DNA from: Bradyrhizobium sp. B097
GTDB taxonomy: Bacteria; Pseudomonadota; Alphaproteobacteria; Rhizobiales; Xanthobacteraceae
Length of the DNA: 64,000 nucleotides
Direction: 5' to 3'
Assembly: GCF_038957035.1 (NCBI RefSeq)
Contig: NZ_CP152412.1
Location: 4,088,501 to 4,152,500 of the forward strand
Made by a program: the position numbers and the translations under genes. This document shows positions 53,687-62,582 of this stretch, piece after piece (the first letter of the stretch is position 1; each line of letters begins with the position of its first letter). Below the pieces are notes generated by a model. That model made no database searches. It was given only the letters and a program-made list of their open reading frames with translations, and was not told the DNA's origin.

Positions 53687-53813
53687 GTCATTCCGGGGCG
53701 GCGCGAAGCGACGAGCCCGGAATCCATTTCTCCATTGATTCTGCGGCCCGATGGATTCCGGGCTCGCGACTGCGTCGCGCCCTCAGGTGCGCAATTGCGC
53801 ACCGGGGAATGAC
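53687..53813. repeat. Palindromic repeat, family 5
   Basis: Begins GTCATTCCGGGGCGGCGCGA and ends in the inverted ACCGGGGAATGAC. Inner arms GAGCCCGGAATCCAT and ATGGATTCCGGGCTC are a perfect 15-base pair. It fills much of the gap between the LLM and NUDIX genes. Confidence 0.82.
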
Positions 53814-53823
53814 GGGAGGATGA

Positions 53824-54573
53824 TCACGCCCCCAACACGTCCTTGTGCATCTTGCCGCCGTAGAAATGGAAGAACGGCACCGGCGCGTCGTGACGGAGCG
53901 GGCCGGTGGCGAGACGGCGGTCGAGTTCGGCGAGCACGTTCTTGGTCATGGCATGCGCGTCCGCGAGCGGCTCGGAGCCGATCTCGACCCACACGAGCTC
54001 CACCAGCTCGGCATCGGCATGCACTACGCCTTCGACACGATGCGCGATCGTCGAGGCATCGGCGGTGAAGAAGCGCGTGTCGAAGCGGCGGACGCGGCCG
54101 GGCGGGGTGATCGCACGCGCGATCAGGAACAGGCCGGACGGATCGGGCAAGAGTCCTGCGTCGGCGAACGGCGCCCAGGGGCCATCGAGCTTCGCCGTCT
54201 TCTCGACCTTGCGGCCGAGGCAGAGCCCGGTCTCTTCGCAGGCTTCGCGGATCGCGGCATTGGCGAGCGCGCGTGCGCGGCCGGGTGTGATCTTCGGGCT
54301 GCCCTTCAACAGATTGGCTTCGAGCTCCGGCGTGATCGGGGCTGCGACCGGCACGCGGTTGTCGGCCTTGTCGACGCGGCCGCCCGGGAAGACGAATTTG
54401 CCCGGCATGAACACGACCTTGTCGTGGCGCTTGCCGACCAGGACCTTCGGCTTGGCGCCGGAACGATCGATCAGGATCAGCGTCGCCGCATCCTTCGGCC
54501 GGAAGTATGCGTGATGATCGGCTTCCTTTTCGCCCTGGTGGACGACGGCGGCAGGGGCGGCAGCTTCAGTCAT
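53824..54573 (-). CDS. NUDIX hydrolase with a long insertion
   Basis: 249 residues. The Nudix core is split: GKFVFPGGRVDKADNRVPV, then about 40 residues later AAIREACEETGLCLG, the REACEETGL part holding the metal-binding glutamates. This is the layout of NUDT19/NUDT8-like proteins, which often act on CoA or related compounds. It ends near a family-5 repeat. DUF983 lies 36 bases upstream on the same strand, probably the same operon. Confidence 0.88.
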   Translation of the reverse strand: MTEAAAPAAVVHQGEKEADHHAYFRPKDAATLILIDRSGAKPKVLVGKRHDKVVFMPGKFVFPGGRVDKADNRVPVAAPITPELEANLLKGSPKITPGRARALANAAIREACEETGLCLGRKVEKTAKLDGPWAPFADAGLLPDPSGLFLIARAITPPGRVRRFDTRFFTADASTIAHRVEGVVHADAELVELVWVEIGSEPLADAHAMTKNVLAELDRRLATGPLRHDAPVPFFHFYGGKMHKDVLGA

Positions 54574-54609
54574 TTCATCCCTTTCATTTCTTCTTGTGGC
54601 CCGGTTTAG

Positions 54610-55047
54610 CTAGACCGGCGGGATGTCGCTAGGGGGAATCTCGTCAAAGCCATGCATGCGCAGGGCCCATTGCAAGCCGATCACGGCTCCCTTCACCGGC
54701 TGCAACAGTGCCAGCGATGCGAACAGTGTGAACGGCAGATAGATCGCAAGTTGCAGCCACACCGGCGGCGAGTAGTCGGTCTCGATCCACAGCGCGGTCG
54801 GTACCACCATATGGCCGACAATGACGATGACGAGATAGGCAGGCAGATCGTCGGCGCGATGCGGGGTGAAATCGAGATCGCAGACCGGGCAATGGCCGTC
54901 GCATTTGAGAAACTTGCGGAACAGTTTGCCTTTTCCGCAGCGCGGACAACGGCTGAGGAACCCGCGCTTCATCGCGGTCCACACGTCGCGCTTCTCGGGC
55001 TCGACAGAGTCGCGAGTCCAGGCCACCGTCGGCGGTGTCACTTCCAT
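54610..55047 (-). CDS. DUF983 zinc-ribbon membrane protein
   Basis: 145 residues. A zinc ribbon (RCPRCGKGKLFRKFLKCDGHCPVCDLDFTP, CxxC twice) is followed by two spans (LPAYLVIVIVGHMVVPTALWIE and LQLAIYLPFTLFASLALLQP). DUF983 proteins lie beside RNase R in alphaproteobacteria but their function is unknown. Its start overlaps the end of rnr by 10 bases. Confidence 0.9.
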   Translation of the reverse strand: MEVTPPTVAWTRDSVEPEKRDVWTAMKRGFLSRCPRCGKGKLFRKFLKCDGHCPVCDLDFTPHRADDLPAYLVIVIVGHMVVPTALWIETDYSPPVWLQLAIYLPFTLFASLALLQPVKGAVIGLQWALRMHGFDEIPPSDIPPV

Positions 55048-57398
55048 GACTTGCCTCGCTTCGATTTGCCGGATGTCGGCTTCGCCGGCTTGCGGTCCTT
55101 TTTCTTGCGTGCCTTCCGTTCCTTGTGCGCCTTCTTGCTGGATCCTTTATTCGGCCCCTTGCCGAATCCTGCGGCGCGGCGCTCGGACCCTGCGCCGTCA
55201 CGTTTTCTGCCGCGCGGAATTGCCTGACCTTCGGATAATAGCTCAAAACGCAGCGCGCCCGCCACCGGCGCGGCCTCGACCAGCCGCACGTCGACGACGT
55301 CGCCGAGCCGATACATGGCGCCGCTGCGCGTGCCGATCAGCGCGTGGCGGGTTTCGTCGTAGTTGAAATACTCGCTGCCGATGGTGCGGATCGGGATCAG
55401 GCCGTCGGCGCCGGTGTCGTCGAGCTTCACGAACAGGCCGGCTCGCGTCACGCCGGAAATGCGGCCCTGGAACGAAGCGCCGATGCGATCGGCGAGGAAA
55501 TGCGCGATCAGCCGGTCGGTGGTCTCGCGCTCCGCCTTCATCGCGCGGCGCTCGGTGACGGAAATCTGCGCGGCGATCTCGGCCAGCGTCTCCACGCTCT
55601 CATCGGTCGGCAAGGCGCCTTCACCAAGGCCGAGCGCGCGGATGAGCGCGCGATGCACGATCAGATCGGCGTAGCGGCGGATCGGCGAGGTGAAGTGCGC
55701 GTAGCGGCGCAGGTTCAAGCCGAAATGGCCGTAGTTCTCGGCGGAGTATTCGGCCTGCGCCTGCGAGCGCAGCACCACCTCGTTGACCAGCGGTTCGTAA
55801 TCCTCGCCGGCAACCTGCGCCAGCACGCGATTGAATTGCGTCGGACGCAGCGCGCCCTGCTTGGTGAAGGGCAGGTCGAGCGTCTTCAGGAATTCCTGGA
55901 GGTTGTGCACCTTCTCCTGGCTCGGCTCGTCATGCACGCGATAGATCAGCGGCAGCGCCTTCTTCTCCAGCATCTCGGCCGCAGCGACGTTGGCGAGGAT
56001 CATGAACTCCTCGATCAGCCGGTGCGCATCAAGCCGCTGCGGCACGATCACCCGATCGACGGTGCCGTCGCCCTTCAGCAGGATCTTGCGCTCGGGCAGA
56101 TCGAGATCGAGCGGGTCGCGCTCGTTGCGTGCGAGCTTGACCAGCTCGTAGGCCGACCACAGCGGTTTGAGGATCGGATCGAGCAGGGGACCCGTCGTGT
56201 CATCAGGCCTGCCATCGATCGCGGCCTGTGCCTGCGCGTAGGCAAGCTTTGCTGCCGAGCGCATCAGCACGCGATGGAACGTATGCGAGCGCTTGCGGCC
56301 GTCGGCGCCGATCACCATCCGCACCGCGAGTGCACCACGCGGTTCGCCCGGCACCAGCGAGCAGAGATTGTTGGAGATCCGCTCGGGCAGCATCGGCACC
56401 ACGCGATCGGGAAAATACACCGAGTTGCCGCGCAGCAGCGCGTCGCGGTCGAGCGCCGAGCCGGGCCGCACATAGAAGGCGACGTCGGCGATCGCGACAT
56501 GGACGGTGAAGCCGCCCTTGTTGTTCGGATCGAGGTCGACCTCGGCATGAACGGCGTCGTCGTGATCCTTGGCATCGGGCGGATCGATGGTGACGAGCGG
56601 CACGTCGCGCCAGTCCTCGCGGCCCTGCAAGGTCGCCGGTTTTGCTTCCTCGGATTCGCGCACGGCGGCGGCGGAGAACACCTGCGGGATGTCGTGGGTG
56701 TTGATCGCGATCAGGCTGATCGCCTTCTCGCTGGCGATCGAGCCGAGCCGCTCCTTGACCCGGGCGGAGGCGAGCCCGTAGCCGCGGGTGCGGATCAGGT
56801 CGACACTGATGAGATCGCCGTCCTCGGCGTCGCTGCTGTCGGCCTTGGCGATATTGAGCTCGCGGCCGGCCTGCTTCTTGTCGACCGGGATCAGGCGCCC
56901 GCCGCCATCAGGGTTCTTGCGGAAGATGCCGAGGATGCGCGTGCGGCCGTGATCGATCACCTTGATGACGCGGCCGCGATAGGGCGTGCCGTCGTTCTCG
57001 TCGGTCACCTCGACGTGGAGCAGCGCGCGGTCGCCGACGCCGGCCGTGGTGCCGGGCTTTGGCCGCCGCGGCGTCTCGATGCGGATTTTCGGGGCGGTGC
57101 CGTCTTCCGAGTCCCACTCGGCGGGCGTCGCGATCAACTCGCCGTCGCTGTCGCGGCCGGTGATGTCGGCGAGCAGGGTCGGCGGCAGCGCCGCCGGCTC
57201 GTGGATCTTGCGGCGGCGCTTGGCGACCGTGCCGTCGTCGGCGAGTTCGCGGAGGATCCGCTTCAACTCGATGCGGTCGGCGTTCTTCAGGCCGAACTCG
57301 CGCGCGATCTCGCGGGTGCCGACCTTGCCTGGATTGGCGCGGATGAAGGCGACGATGGCGTCCCGGCCCGGAAAGCCATGGTCGGGTTTTCGTTTCAC
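55038..57398 (-). CDS. rnr: Ribonuclease R
   Basis: A 786-residue 3'-5' exoribonuclease that degrades structured RNA. It has an N-terminal winged helix (VAFIRANPGKVGTREIAREFG), cold-shock domains, the RNB catalytic site DPPDAKDHDDAVHAE (metal-binding aspartates) and an S1 domain (SFQGRISGVTRAGLFVKLDDTGADGLIPI). The Lys/Arg-rich tail (KAHKERKARKKKDRKPAKPTS) is typical. It starts with GTG at 57398, directly after the topA TAA, so it is translationally coupled to topA. Confidence 0.96.
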   Translation of the reverse strand: MKRKPDHGFPGRDAIVAFIRANPGKVGTREIAREFGLKNADRIELKRILRELADDGTVAKRRRKIHEPAALPPTLLADITGRDSDGELIATPAEWDSEDGTAPKIRIETPRRPKPGTTAGVGDRALLHVEVTDENDGTPYRGRVIKVIDHGRTRILGIFRKNPDGGGRLIPVDKKQAGRELNIAKADSSDAEDGDLISVDLIRTRGYGLASARVKERLGSIASEKAISLIAINTHDIPQVFSAAAVRESEEAKPATLQGREDWRDVPLVTIDPPDAKDHDDAVHAEVDLDPNNKGGFTVHVAIADVAFYVRPGSALDRDALLRGNSVYFPDRVVPMLPERISNNLCSLVPGEPRGALAVRMVIGADGRKRSHTFHRVLMRSAAKLAYAQAQAAIDGRPDDTTGPLLDPILKPLWSAYELVKLARNERDPLDLDLPERKILLKGDGTVDRVIVPQRLDAHRLIEEFMILANVAAAEMLEKKALPLIYRVHDEPSQEKVHNLQEFLKTLDLPFTKQGALRPTQFNRVLAQVAGEDYEPLVNEVVLRSQAQAEYSAENYGHFGLNLRRYAHFTSPIRRYADLIVHRALIRALGLGEGALPTDESVETLAEIAAQISVTERRAMKAERETTDRLIAHFLADRIGASFQGRISGVTRAGLFVKLDDTGADGLIPIRTIGSEYFNYDETRHALIGTRSGAMYRLGDVVDVRLVEAAPVAGALRFELLSEGQAIPRGRKRDGAGSERRAAGFGKGPNKGSSKKAHKERKARKKKDRKPAKPTSGKSKRGKSWK

Positions 57399-60194
57399 TT
57401 ATCCTCTTGCCTTGCCGGCGCTCTTCTTCGCGGGCGCTTTCGCTGGTGCCGATGACTTTGCAGGCGACGTCTTGGCACCGGAGGCGACCGGCGCGCGCGC
57501 CTTGCTGGTCGCATCCGTTTTCGGCTTCGCCGCGGCCTTCTTTGACGCAGCCTTCTTGGCAGGCTTGGCCTCGGCGTCGCCGTCGGTCTCTTCAGACCCT
57601 GCCTTTTCAGACGTTGCCTTTTCAGACTTGGCCTTCTTGGCCTTGGCGGGCTTCTCCGCCTTCGCCTTCTTGGCCTTCTTGCCGCTGCCCTTGGCCGCGC
57701 GCTCGTCGATCAGCGCGATCGCTTCCGCGAGCGTGATCTCGTCCGGAGTGCGGTCGCTCGGGATCGTCGCATTGACGCCACCGGCTGCGACATAGGCGCC
57801 GTAGCGGCCGTTCTTCAGCGCGACGGCGCCGAGCGTCGGGTGGTCGCCGAGCGGTTTGCCCGGATCGGCGCCGAAGCGGCGGCCGCTCGGGCCCTTGGCG
57901 ATCTTCTCCGCGATCAGCGTGACGGCGCGGTTCAAGCCGATGTCGAAGACCTCGTCGCCGGCCTCGAGGCTGGCATAGGTCTTCTCGTGCTTCACGAACG
58001 GCCCGAACCGGCCGAGGCCGGCGGTGATCGGCTCGCCGGTCTCCGGATGCTTGCCGATCTCGCGCGGCAGCGACAACAGCTTCAGCGCCAGCTGGAGATC
58101 GACATCGGCAGGCGAGGTGCCTTTTGGAATGCCGGCGCGCTTCGGCTTCTCGCCCTCGGCGTAATCCTTCTGCTCGCCGAGCTGGATGTAGGGGCCGAAC
58201 CGGCCTGCCTTCACCGTGACGTCGAACCCGGTGTCGGGATCGGTGCCGAGCACGCGATCTGCGCTCTCGGCGCTGTCGGCCGCGAGCGGGCGGGTGTAGC
58301 GGCATTCCGGATAGTTCGAGCAGCCGACGAAGGCGCCGAACTTGCCGGCCTTGAGGTTGAGCCGGCCGGTGCCGCAGGTCGGGCACTGCCTGACGTCGCC
58401 GCCATCCGCGCGCGGCGGATAGATATGCGGGCCGAGCATTTCGTCGAGCGCATCGAGCACCTCGGCGACGCGGAGATCCTTGATGTCGTTGACCGCACCG
58501 ATGAAGCCGCGCCAGAAATCGTGCAGCACCTGCTGCCAGCCGATCTCGTTGTTGGAGACGCGATCGAGCTGTTCCTCTAGATCGGCCGTGAAGTCGTACT
58601 CCACGTAGCGCGAGAAGAAGTTCTCCAGGAACGCGACCACGACGCGGCCCTTGTCCTCGCCGTGCAACCGCTTCTTCTCAAGCTTGACGTAACCGCGGTC
58701 CTTGAGCACCTGCAGGATCGAGGCGTAGGTCGAGGGACGGCCGATGCCGAGCTCTTCCATCCGCTTCACCAATGATGCTTCCGAGAAACGCGGTGGCGGC
58801 TCGGTGAAGTGCTGGGTGACGGCAAGGCTCTGGCGCTTCACCGCCTCGCCCTGGCTCATCGCGGGCAGGCGGCGCGAATCCTCGTCCTCCTCGTCGTCGC
58901 GGCTTTCCTGGTAGAGCGCGAGGAAGCCGTCGAACTTGATGACCTGGCCGGAGGCGCGCAGCTCCAGCACGCGGGCGCCGGCCTTGGCCTCGATGTCGAC
59001 GGTGGTGCGCTCCAGCTCGGCTGATTCCATCTGGCTCGCAATGGTGCGCTTCCAGATCAGTTCGTAGAGCCGCGCCTGATCGGTATCGAGCCTGCGGCCG
59101 ATGGTGGCCGGGCGACGCGACAGATCGGTCGGGCGGATCGCTTCGTGCGCTTCCTGCGCGTTCTTGGCCTTGGCCTGGTACTGGCGTGGAGCGTCCGGCA
59201 CATAGGCGTTGCCGTAATCCTCGCCGATCACCTTGCGGGCCTGGGTGATCGCGGACGGATCGATCTGCACGCCGTCGGTTCGCATATAGGTGATGAGACC
59301 GGTGGTCTCGCCGCCGATGTCGATGCCCTCATACAGCCGCTGCGCGATGCGCATGGTGTGCGCCGGCGCGAAGCCGAGCTTGCGGCTGGCTTCCTGCTGC
59401 AGGGTCGAGGTGGTGAAGGGCGCCTGCGGATTGCGCCGGGCCGGCTTCGCCTCGACGGTCGCGATCTTGAACAGCGCGGCCTCGATCGCCTTCTTGAAGT
59501 CCTCGGCTTCTGCGCCGGAGCCGATGTCGAGCCGTGCGATCTTCTTGCCGTCGGCGCCGACCAGCCGGGCCTCGAAGGCTTCGCCGCGCGGCGTCAGCAG
59601 CGTCGCGACCAGCGACCAGTACTCCCGCGGCACGAACTTCTCGATCTCGAGCTCGCGGTCGCAGACCAGCCGCAGCGCGACCGACTGCACGCGGCCGGCG
59701 GAGCGGGCGCCGGGCAGCTTGCGCCACAGCACGGGGGAGAGGGTGAAGCCGACCAGATAGTCCAGCGCGCGGCGCGCCATATAGGCGTCGACCAGCGCGC
59801 CGTCGATCTGGCGCGGCGCCTTCATGGCGTCGGTGACCGCCTGCTTGGTGATGGCATTGAACACGACGCGCTCGACCTTCTGGTCCTTCAGCGCGCGCTT
59901 CTCCTTCATCACCTCCAGCACGTGCCAGGAGATCGCTTCGCCCTCGCGATCAGGGTCGGTCGCCAGAATCAGGCGGTCGGCCCCCTTGAGCGCCTTGGCG
60001 ATGTCGTTCAGCCGGCCGGCGGCCTTGGCATCGACCTCCCAGATCATCTGGAAATTGGCGTCCGGATCCACCGAACCGTTCTTGGCCGGGAGGTCGCGAA
60101 CATGGCCAAACGACGCCAGGACCTCGTAGGAGGACCCCAGATATTTGTTGATCGTCTTGGCCTTGGCAGGCGACTCCACAATGACGATATTCAT
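57399..60194 (-). CDS. topA: DNA topoisomerase I with histone-H1-like tail
   Basis: A 931-residue type IA topoisomerase that relaxes negative supercoils. It carries the TOPRIM metal site ATDPDREGEAISWH and the active tyrosine in GLITYMRTDG. One cysteine zinc ribbon is visible (CPTCGTGRLNLKAGKFGAFVGCSNYPEC), followed by several cysteine-free topo C-terminal repeats (GRFGPYIQLGEQKDY, GRFGPFVKHEKTYASL, NGRYGAYVAAG). The last 100 residues are Lys/Ala/Pro-rich. It leads the topA-rnr-DUF983-NUDIX run; dprA, the common upstream neighbour, is not here. Confidence 0.97.
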   Translation of the reverse strand: MNIVIVESPAKAKTINKYLGSSYEVLASFGHVRDLPAKNGSVDPDANFQMIWEVDAKAAGRLNDIAKALKGADRLILATDPDREGEAISWHVLEVMKEKRALKDQKVERVVFNAITKQAVTDAMKAPRQIDGALVDAYMARRALDYLVGFTLSPVLWRKLPGARSAGRVQSVALRLVCDRELEIEKFVPREYWSLVATLLTPRGEAFEARLVGADGKKIARLDIGSGAEAEDFKKAIEAALFKIATVEAKPARRNPQAPFTTSTLQQEASRKLGFAPAHTMRIAQRLYEGIDIGGETTGLITYMRTDGVQIDPSAITQARKVIGEDYGNAYVPDAPRQYQAKAKNAQEAHEAIRPTDLSRRPATIGRRLDTDQARLYELIWKRTIASQMESAELERTTVDIEAKAGARVLELRASGQVIKFDGFLALYQESRDDEEDEDSRRLPAMSQGEAVKRQSLAVTQHFTEPPPRFSEASLVKRMEELGIGRPSTYASILQVLKDRGYVKLEKKRLHGEDKGRVVVAFLENFFSRYVEYDFTADLEEQLDRVSNNEIGWQQVLHDFWRGFIGAVNDIKDLRVAEVLDALDEMLGPHIYPPRADGGDVRQCPTCGTGRLNLKAGKFGAFVGCSNYPECRYTRPLAADSAESADRVLGTDPDTGFDVTVKAGRFGPYIQLGEQKDYAEGEKPKRAGIPKGTSPADVDLQLALKLLSLPREIGKHPETGEPITAGLGRFGPFVKHEKTYASLEAGDEVFDIGLNRAVTLIAEKIAKGPSGRRFGADPGKPLGDHPTLGAVALKNGRYGAYVAAGGVNATIPSDRTPDEITLAEAIALIDERAAKGSGKKAKKAKAEKPAKAKKAKSEKATSEKAGSEETDGDAEAKPAKKAASKKAAAKPKTDATSKARAPVASGAKTSPAKSSAPAKAPAKKSAGKARG

Positions 60195-60423
60195 GTCATT
60201 CCAATAGCTTACGGGAAAACTTGAAGGCTGGTTCCGCTAGACTCGCGGCCCGCCGTGTCGGGGCGAACATGGGTGCTGGGGCGGTCGGTGTCAAATCGTC
60301 AGATATTGAAGGCAGGGCTCAGGCTGTGGAGTTCCTATCCCAAGGGTTGAAAAATGCGTCCTAGAGTTGCGGCCGGAAACGGCGTATCTCTTTATATATT
60401 GGGTGGGAATCGGATTAGGCCTT

Positions 60424-60675
60424 TTGAGCAGCACAGGGGGTGGGCGCAAGCCCAAGCCGTCCGGCCGACGGCGACCGGAGGGCGACGAGCCAGGTGGGGA
60501 GCCAGGTGGGGAGGGCGGCCCGGATGACGCCCTGGTCCTGATCGCAGCGGCCGCGACCGAGCTCGCCAAACTCGCCCAGCGCCACAAATTCGAAGTCCTC
60601 GACCATCTGCTCGCGATGACCCGCCTGGAGGCCGACGAGCAATTGCGCGCGCGCAGCCGAAGGAAGCTGTCGTGA
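60424..60675 (+). CDS. Small conserved rhizobial protein
   Basis: 83 residues from a TTG at 60424; the frame extends to a TTG at 60367. The C-terminal part ELAKLAQRHKFEVLDHLLAMTRLEADEQLRARSRRKLS is a long charged helix of a kind I recall from small bradyrhizobial proteins, and the N-terminal half is Gly/Pro/Arg-rich. A TATATT box at 60395-60400 would place the transcript start near 60407, which supports the later start. No function is known. Confidence 0.55.
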   Translation: MSSTGGGRKPKPSGRRRPEGDEPGGEPGGEGGPDDALVLIAAAATELAKLAQRHKFEVLDHLLAMTRLEADEQLRARSRRKLS

Positions 60676-60717
60676 GGGTGTGACAGGGCCGGCCTTGTTC
60701 GCAGGGCTTTCTCCATT

Positions 60718-60842
60718 CGTCGTCCTGGCGAAAGCCAGGACCCATAGCCACCGTGTTCGGCGATGAGCGTGATCGAGGCCCCAGCGTCGCGCACCAATTG
60801 AGGTTTGGGGTAATGGGTCCTGGCTTTCGCCAGGACGACGAT
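60718..60842. repeat. Family-2 palindromic repeat, copy 3
   Basis: 125 bases with arms CGTCGTCCTGGCGAAAGCCA and its complement, nearly identical in the arms to the copy at 29839. The centre keeps the CCCCAGCGTCGCGC block. Confidence 0.9.
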
Positions 60843-60895
60843 GGGGATGGGTCGCGCGCGATGCAACGCGCCGCCATTGGCGAACCCCATCTTCA

Positions 60896-60930
60896 GTGTC
60901 ATCGCCCGGTCGAGCCGCGCGATGACAGTG
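60896..60930. repeat. Family-1 terminal half repeat
   Basis: GTGTCATCGCCCGGTCGAGC followed by CGCGCGATGACA, the hairpin end of the family-1 repeats. The gap from 60676 to 61065 otherwise shows no gene. Confidence 0.6.
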
Positions 60931-61065
60931 TGGGTGGGGACGCAGCTTCGCATTCTCGCGACATGAGTTGCCCGAGGCTCTTCGTTTCGCCGCTCTGAGA
61001 ATAGAGGACGCAGGGAAAGCCGGGTGCCGATCGCACCTATGGGGCCCGAGCAATCGCGGATGGAG

Positions 61066-61539
61066 CTACGCCGACACGCTCCGCGCGCGCTTCGCCGCAG
61101 GCCGCGGCTTCAACGTCGTATCGGCAGCCCCCAGCACGCGTCCGTCCTGCGAAAGCAGCGCGAGCTTCTTCACCGGCTTGCCCTTGTCGCGGTCGACCAT
61201 GATGGTCGCGATCTCGTCCGGATGCTCGTCGAACTCCTCGGTCCATTGCCGGAGCGCGACCAGGATCGGAAAGATGCCGTGGCCCTTCGGCGTCAAGACG
61301 TATTCCTGATAGGCGCTGCCGTCGGAGGCGGGGACCGTTTTCAGGATGCCGCGCTCGACCAGCGTGCGCAGCCGGGTGGCGAGGATGTTCTTCGCAAGCC
61401 CGAGGCTGGCCTGGAATTCGCCGAAACGGCGCCGGCCGAGGCTGGCGTCGCGGATGATCAGGAGCGACCACCAGTCGCCGAACACGTCGAGTGCGCGGGC
61501 CACCGGACAGCTGTCGCCTGCAAGGCTGGTTCTCTTCAC
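61066..61539 (-). CDS. HxlR-family regulator (first copy)
   Basis: 157 residues. It is a winged-helix MarR/HxlR-type protein: CPVARALDVFGDWWSLLIIRDASLGRRRFGEFQASLGLAKNILATRLRTLVERGILKTVPASDGSAYQEYVLTPKGHGIFPILVALRQW. The CPVARALDVFGDWWSLLIIRD start carries a cysteine as in redox-sensing members. It starts with GTG at 61539 and diverges from the SDR gene. It probably represses or activates that gene through the inverted repeat at 61579. Confidence 0.92.
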   Translation of the reverse strand: MKRTSLAGDSCPVARALDVFGDWWSLLIIRDASLGRRRFGEFQASLGLAKNILATRLRTLVERGILKTVPASDGSAYQEYVLTPKGHGIFPILVALRQWTEEFDEHPDEIATIMVDRDKGKPVKKLALLSQDGRVLGAADTTLKPRPAAKRARSVSA

Positions 61540-61578
61540 GACGCACGCTCCGAAAGTCGGGCCATCACGGTCTTGTGT

Positions 61579-61634
61579 GGTTGCAATATTAAACCTGATG
61601 CCCTAGGTAGGCAACGAAGTTTAATAATGCAACC
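61579..61634. promoter_or_regulatory. Operator candidate between HxlR and SDR genes
   Basis: GGTTGCAATATTAAAC (61579-61594) and GTTTAATAATGCAACC (61619-61634) are inverted with 15 of 16 bases matching; centres lie 40 bases apart, about four helical turns. It fits two HxlR dimers or a looped pair controlling both genes. Confidence 0.55.
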
Positions 61635-61648
61635 AACTGGAGGCGGAC

Positions 61649-62422
61649 ATGAGACTGGCAAACAAGACGGCGTTGATCACCGGCGGCAACAGCGGCATCG
61701 GGCTTGCGACGGCAAAGCTGTTCGTCGCCGAGGGCGCCAAGGTCGTCATCACCGGGCGCAACAAGGAGACGCTCGCGGCGGCGGCGCGGGAACTCGGACC
61801 GAATGCGCTCGCGGTGGTGGCCGATGCCACCGATGTCGCGGCGCTGGAAGCCGCGGTGAAGCAGGGCGCGGAGAAGTTCGGCAAGTACGACGTGCTGTTC
61901 GCCAATGCCGGCATTCCCGGCCAGACGCCGGTCGGCGGCACCACGCTTGCTGCATTCGAAAATGTGATCCGCACCAATCTCACCGGCGTGTTCTTCACCG
62001 TGCAGGCGGTCGCGCCGTATCTCAACGACGGCGCTTCGATCATCCTCAACGGCTCGGTGATTTCGGTGCTCGGCAATCCCGGCTATTCGGCCTATGCCGC
62101 GAGCAAGGCCGGCGTGCGCGCGATGGCGCGGGTGATGGCGTCAGAACTGTCGCCGCGCAACATCCGCGTCAACGTGGTGGCGCCGGGCGCGGTGCGGACG
62201 CCGATCTGGGGCGCGGCCATCGCGACGCCCGAGGCCGAGAAAGCGTTCGAGCAGCGGATCGGCAAGTCCACGCCGCTCGGACGTATCGGTGAACCCGATC
62301 ACATCTCGAAGACGGTGTTGTTCCTCGCGTCCGACGACGCGGCGCATGTGCAGGGGCAGGAACTGTTTATCGATGGCGGTGCAACGGCATCTCCCGCCGG
62401 CGCGCCGATCTATCGCGGCTAA
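61649..62422 (+). CDS. Short-chain dehydrogenase/reductase
   Basis: 257 residues, classical SDR. NAD(P) binding is ITGGNSGIGLATAKLFVAEGAKVVITGRN, structural NAG is in FANAGIP, and the catalytic Ser/Tyr/Lys are in NGSVISVLGNPGYSAYAASKAG (Y-x-x-x-K). The C-terminal GGATASPAGAPIY ends the substrate loop. TGGAGG lies before the ATG. It is controlled by the divergent HxlR gene; its substrate is unknown. Confidence 0.95.
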   Translation: MRLANKTALITGGNSGIGLATAKLFVAEGAKVVITGRNKETLAAAARELGPNALAVVADATDVAALEAAVKQGAEKFGKYDVLFANAGIPGQTPVGGTTLAAFENVIRTNLTGVFFTVQAVAPYLNDGASIILNGSVISVLGNPGYSAYAASKAGVRAMARVMASELSPRNIRVNVVAPGAVRTPIWGAAIATPEAEKAFEQRIGKSTPLGRIGEPDHISKTVLFLASDDAAHVQGQELFIDGGATASPAGAPIYRG

Positions 62423-62443
62423 ACTTCGTTTCTCATTGTAACG

Positions 62444-62477
62444 ATCGGCCGGTGTGAAGCGGTTCACACCGGCCGAT
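62444..62477 (+). terminator. Strong hairpin after the SDR gene
   Basis: ATCGGCCGGTGTGAA with its perfect 15-base complement around a GCGG loop. There is no long T-run (TTCG follows), so termination may be partial. Confidence 0.65.
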
Positions 62478-62582
62478 TTCGTGCGTGACTAATATCACGC
62501 GTATTGAACCTTTGACGTACTCGCCGGACTCCTGAATGGGCGGGGATTTTTTTTCACCACGGAATCATTTTGGAGTTCCTTC

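Noticed and set aside
55344..57455. Long plus-strand open frame opposite rnr
   Set aside because: It is a shadow of RNase R, whose RNB and S1 motifs are certain.
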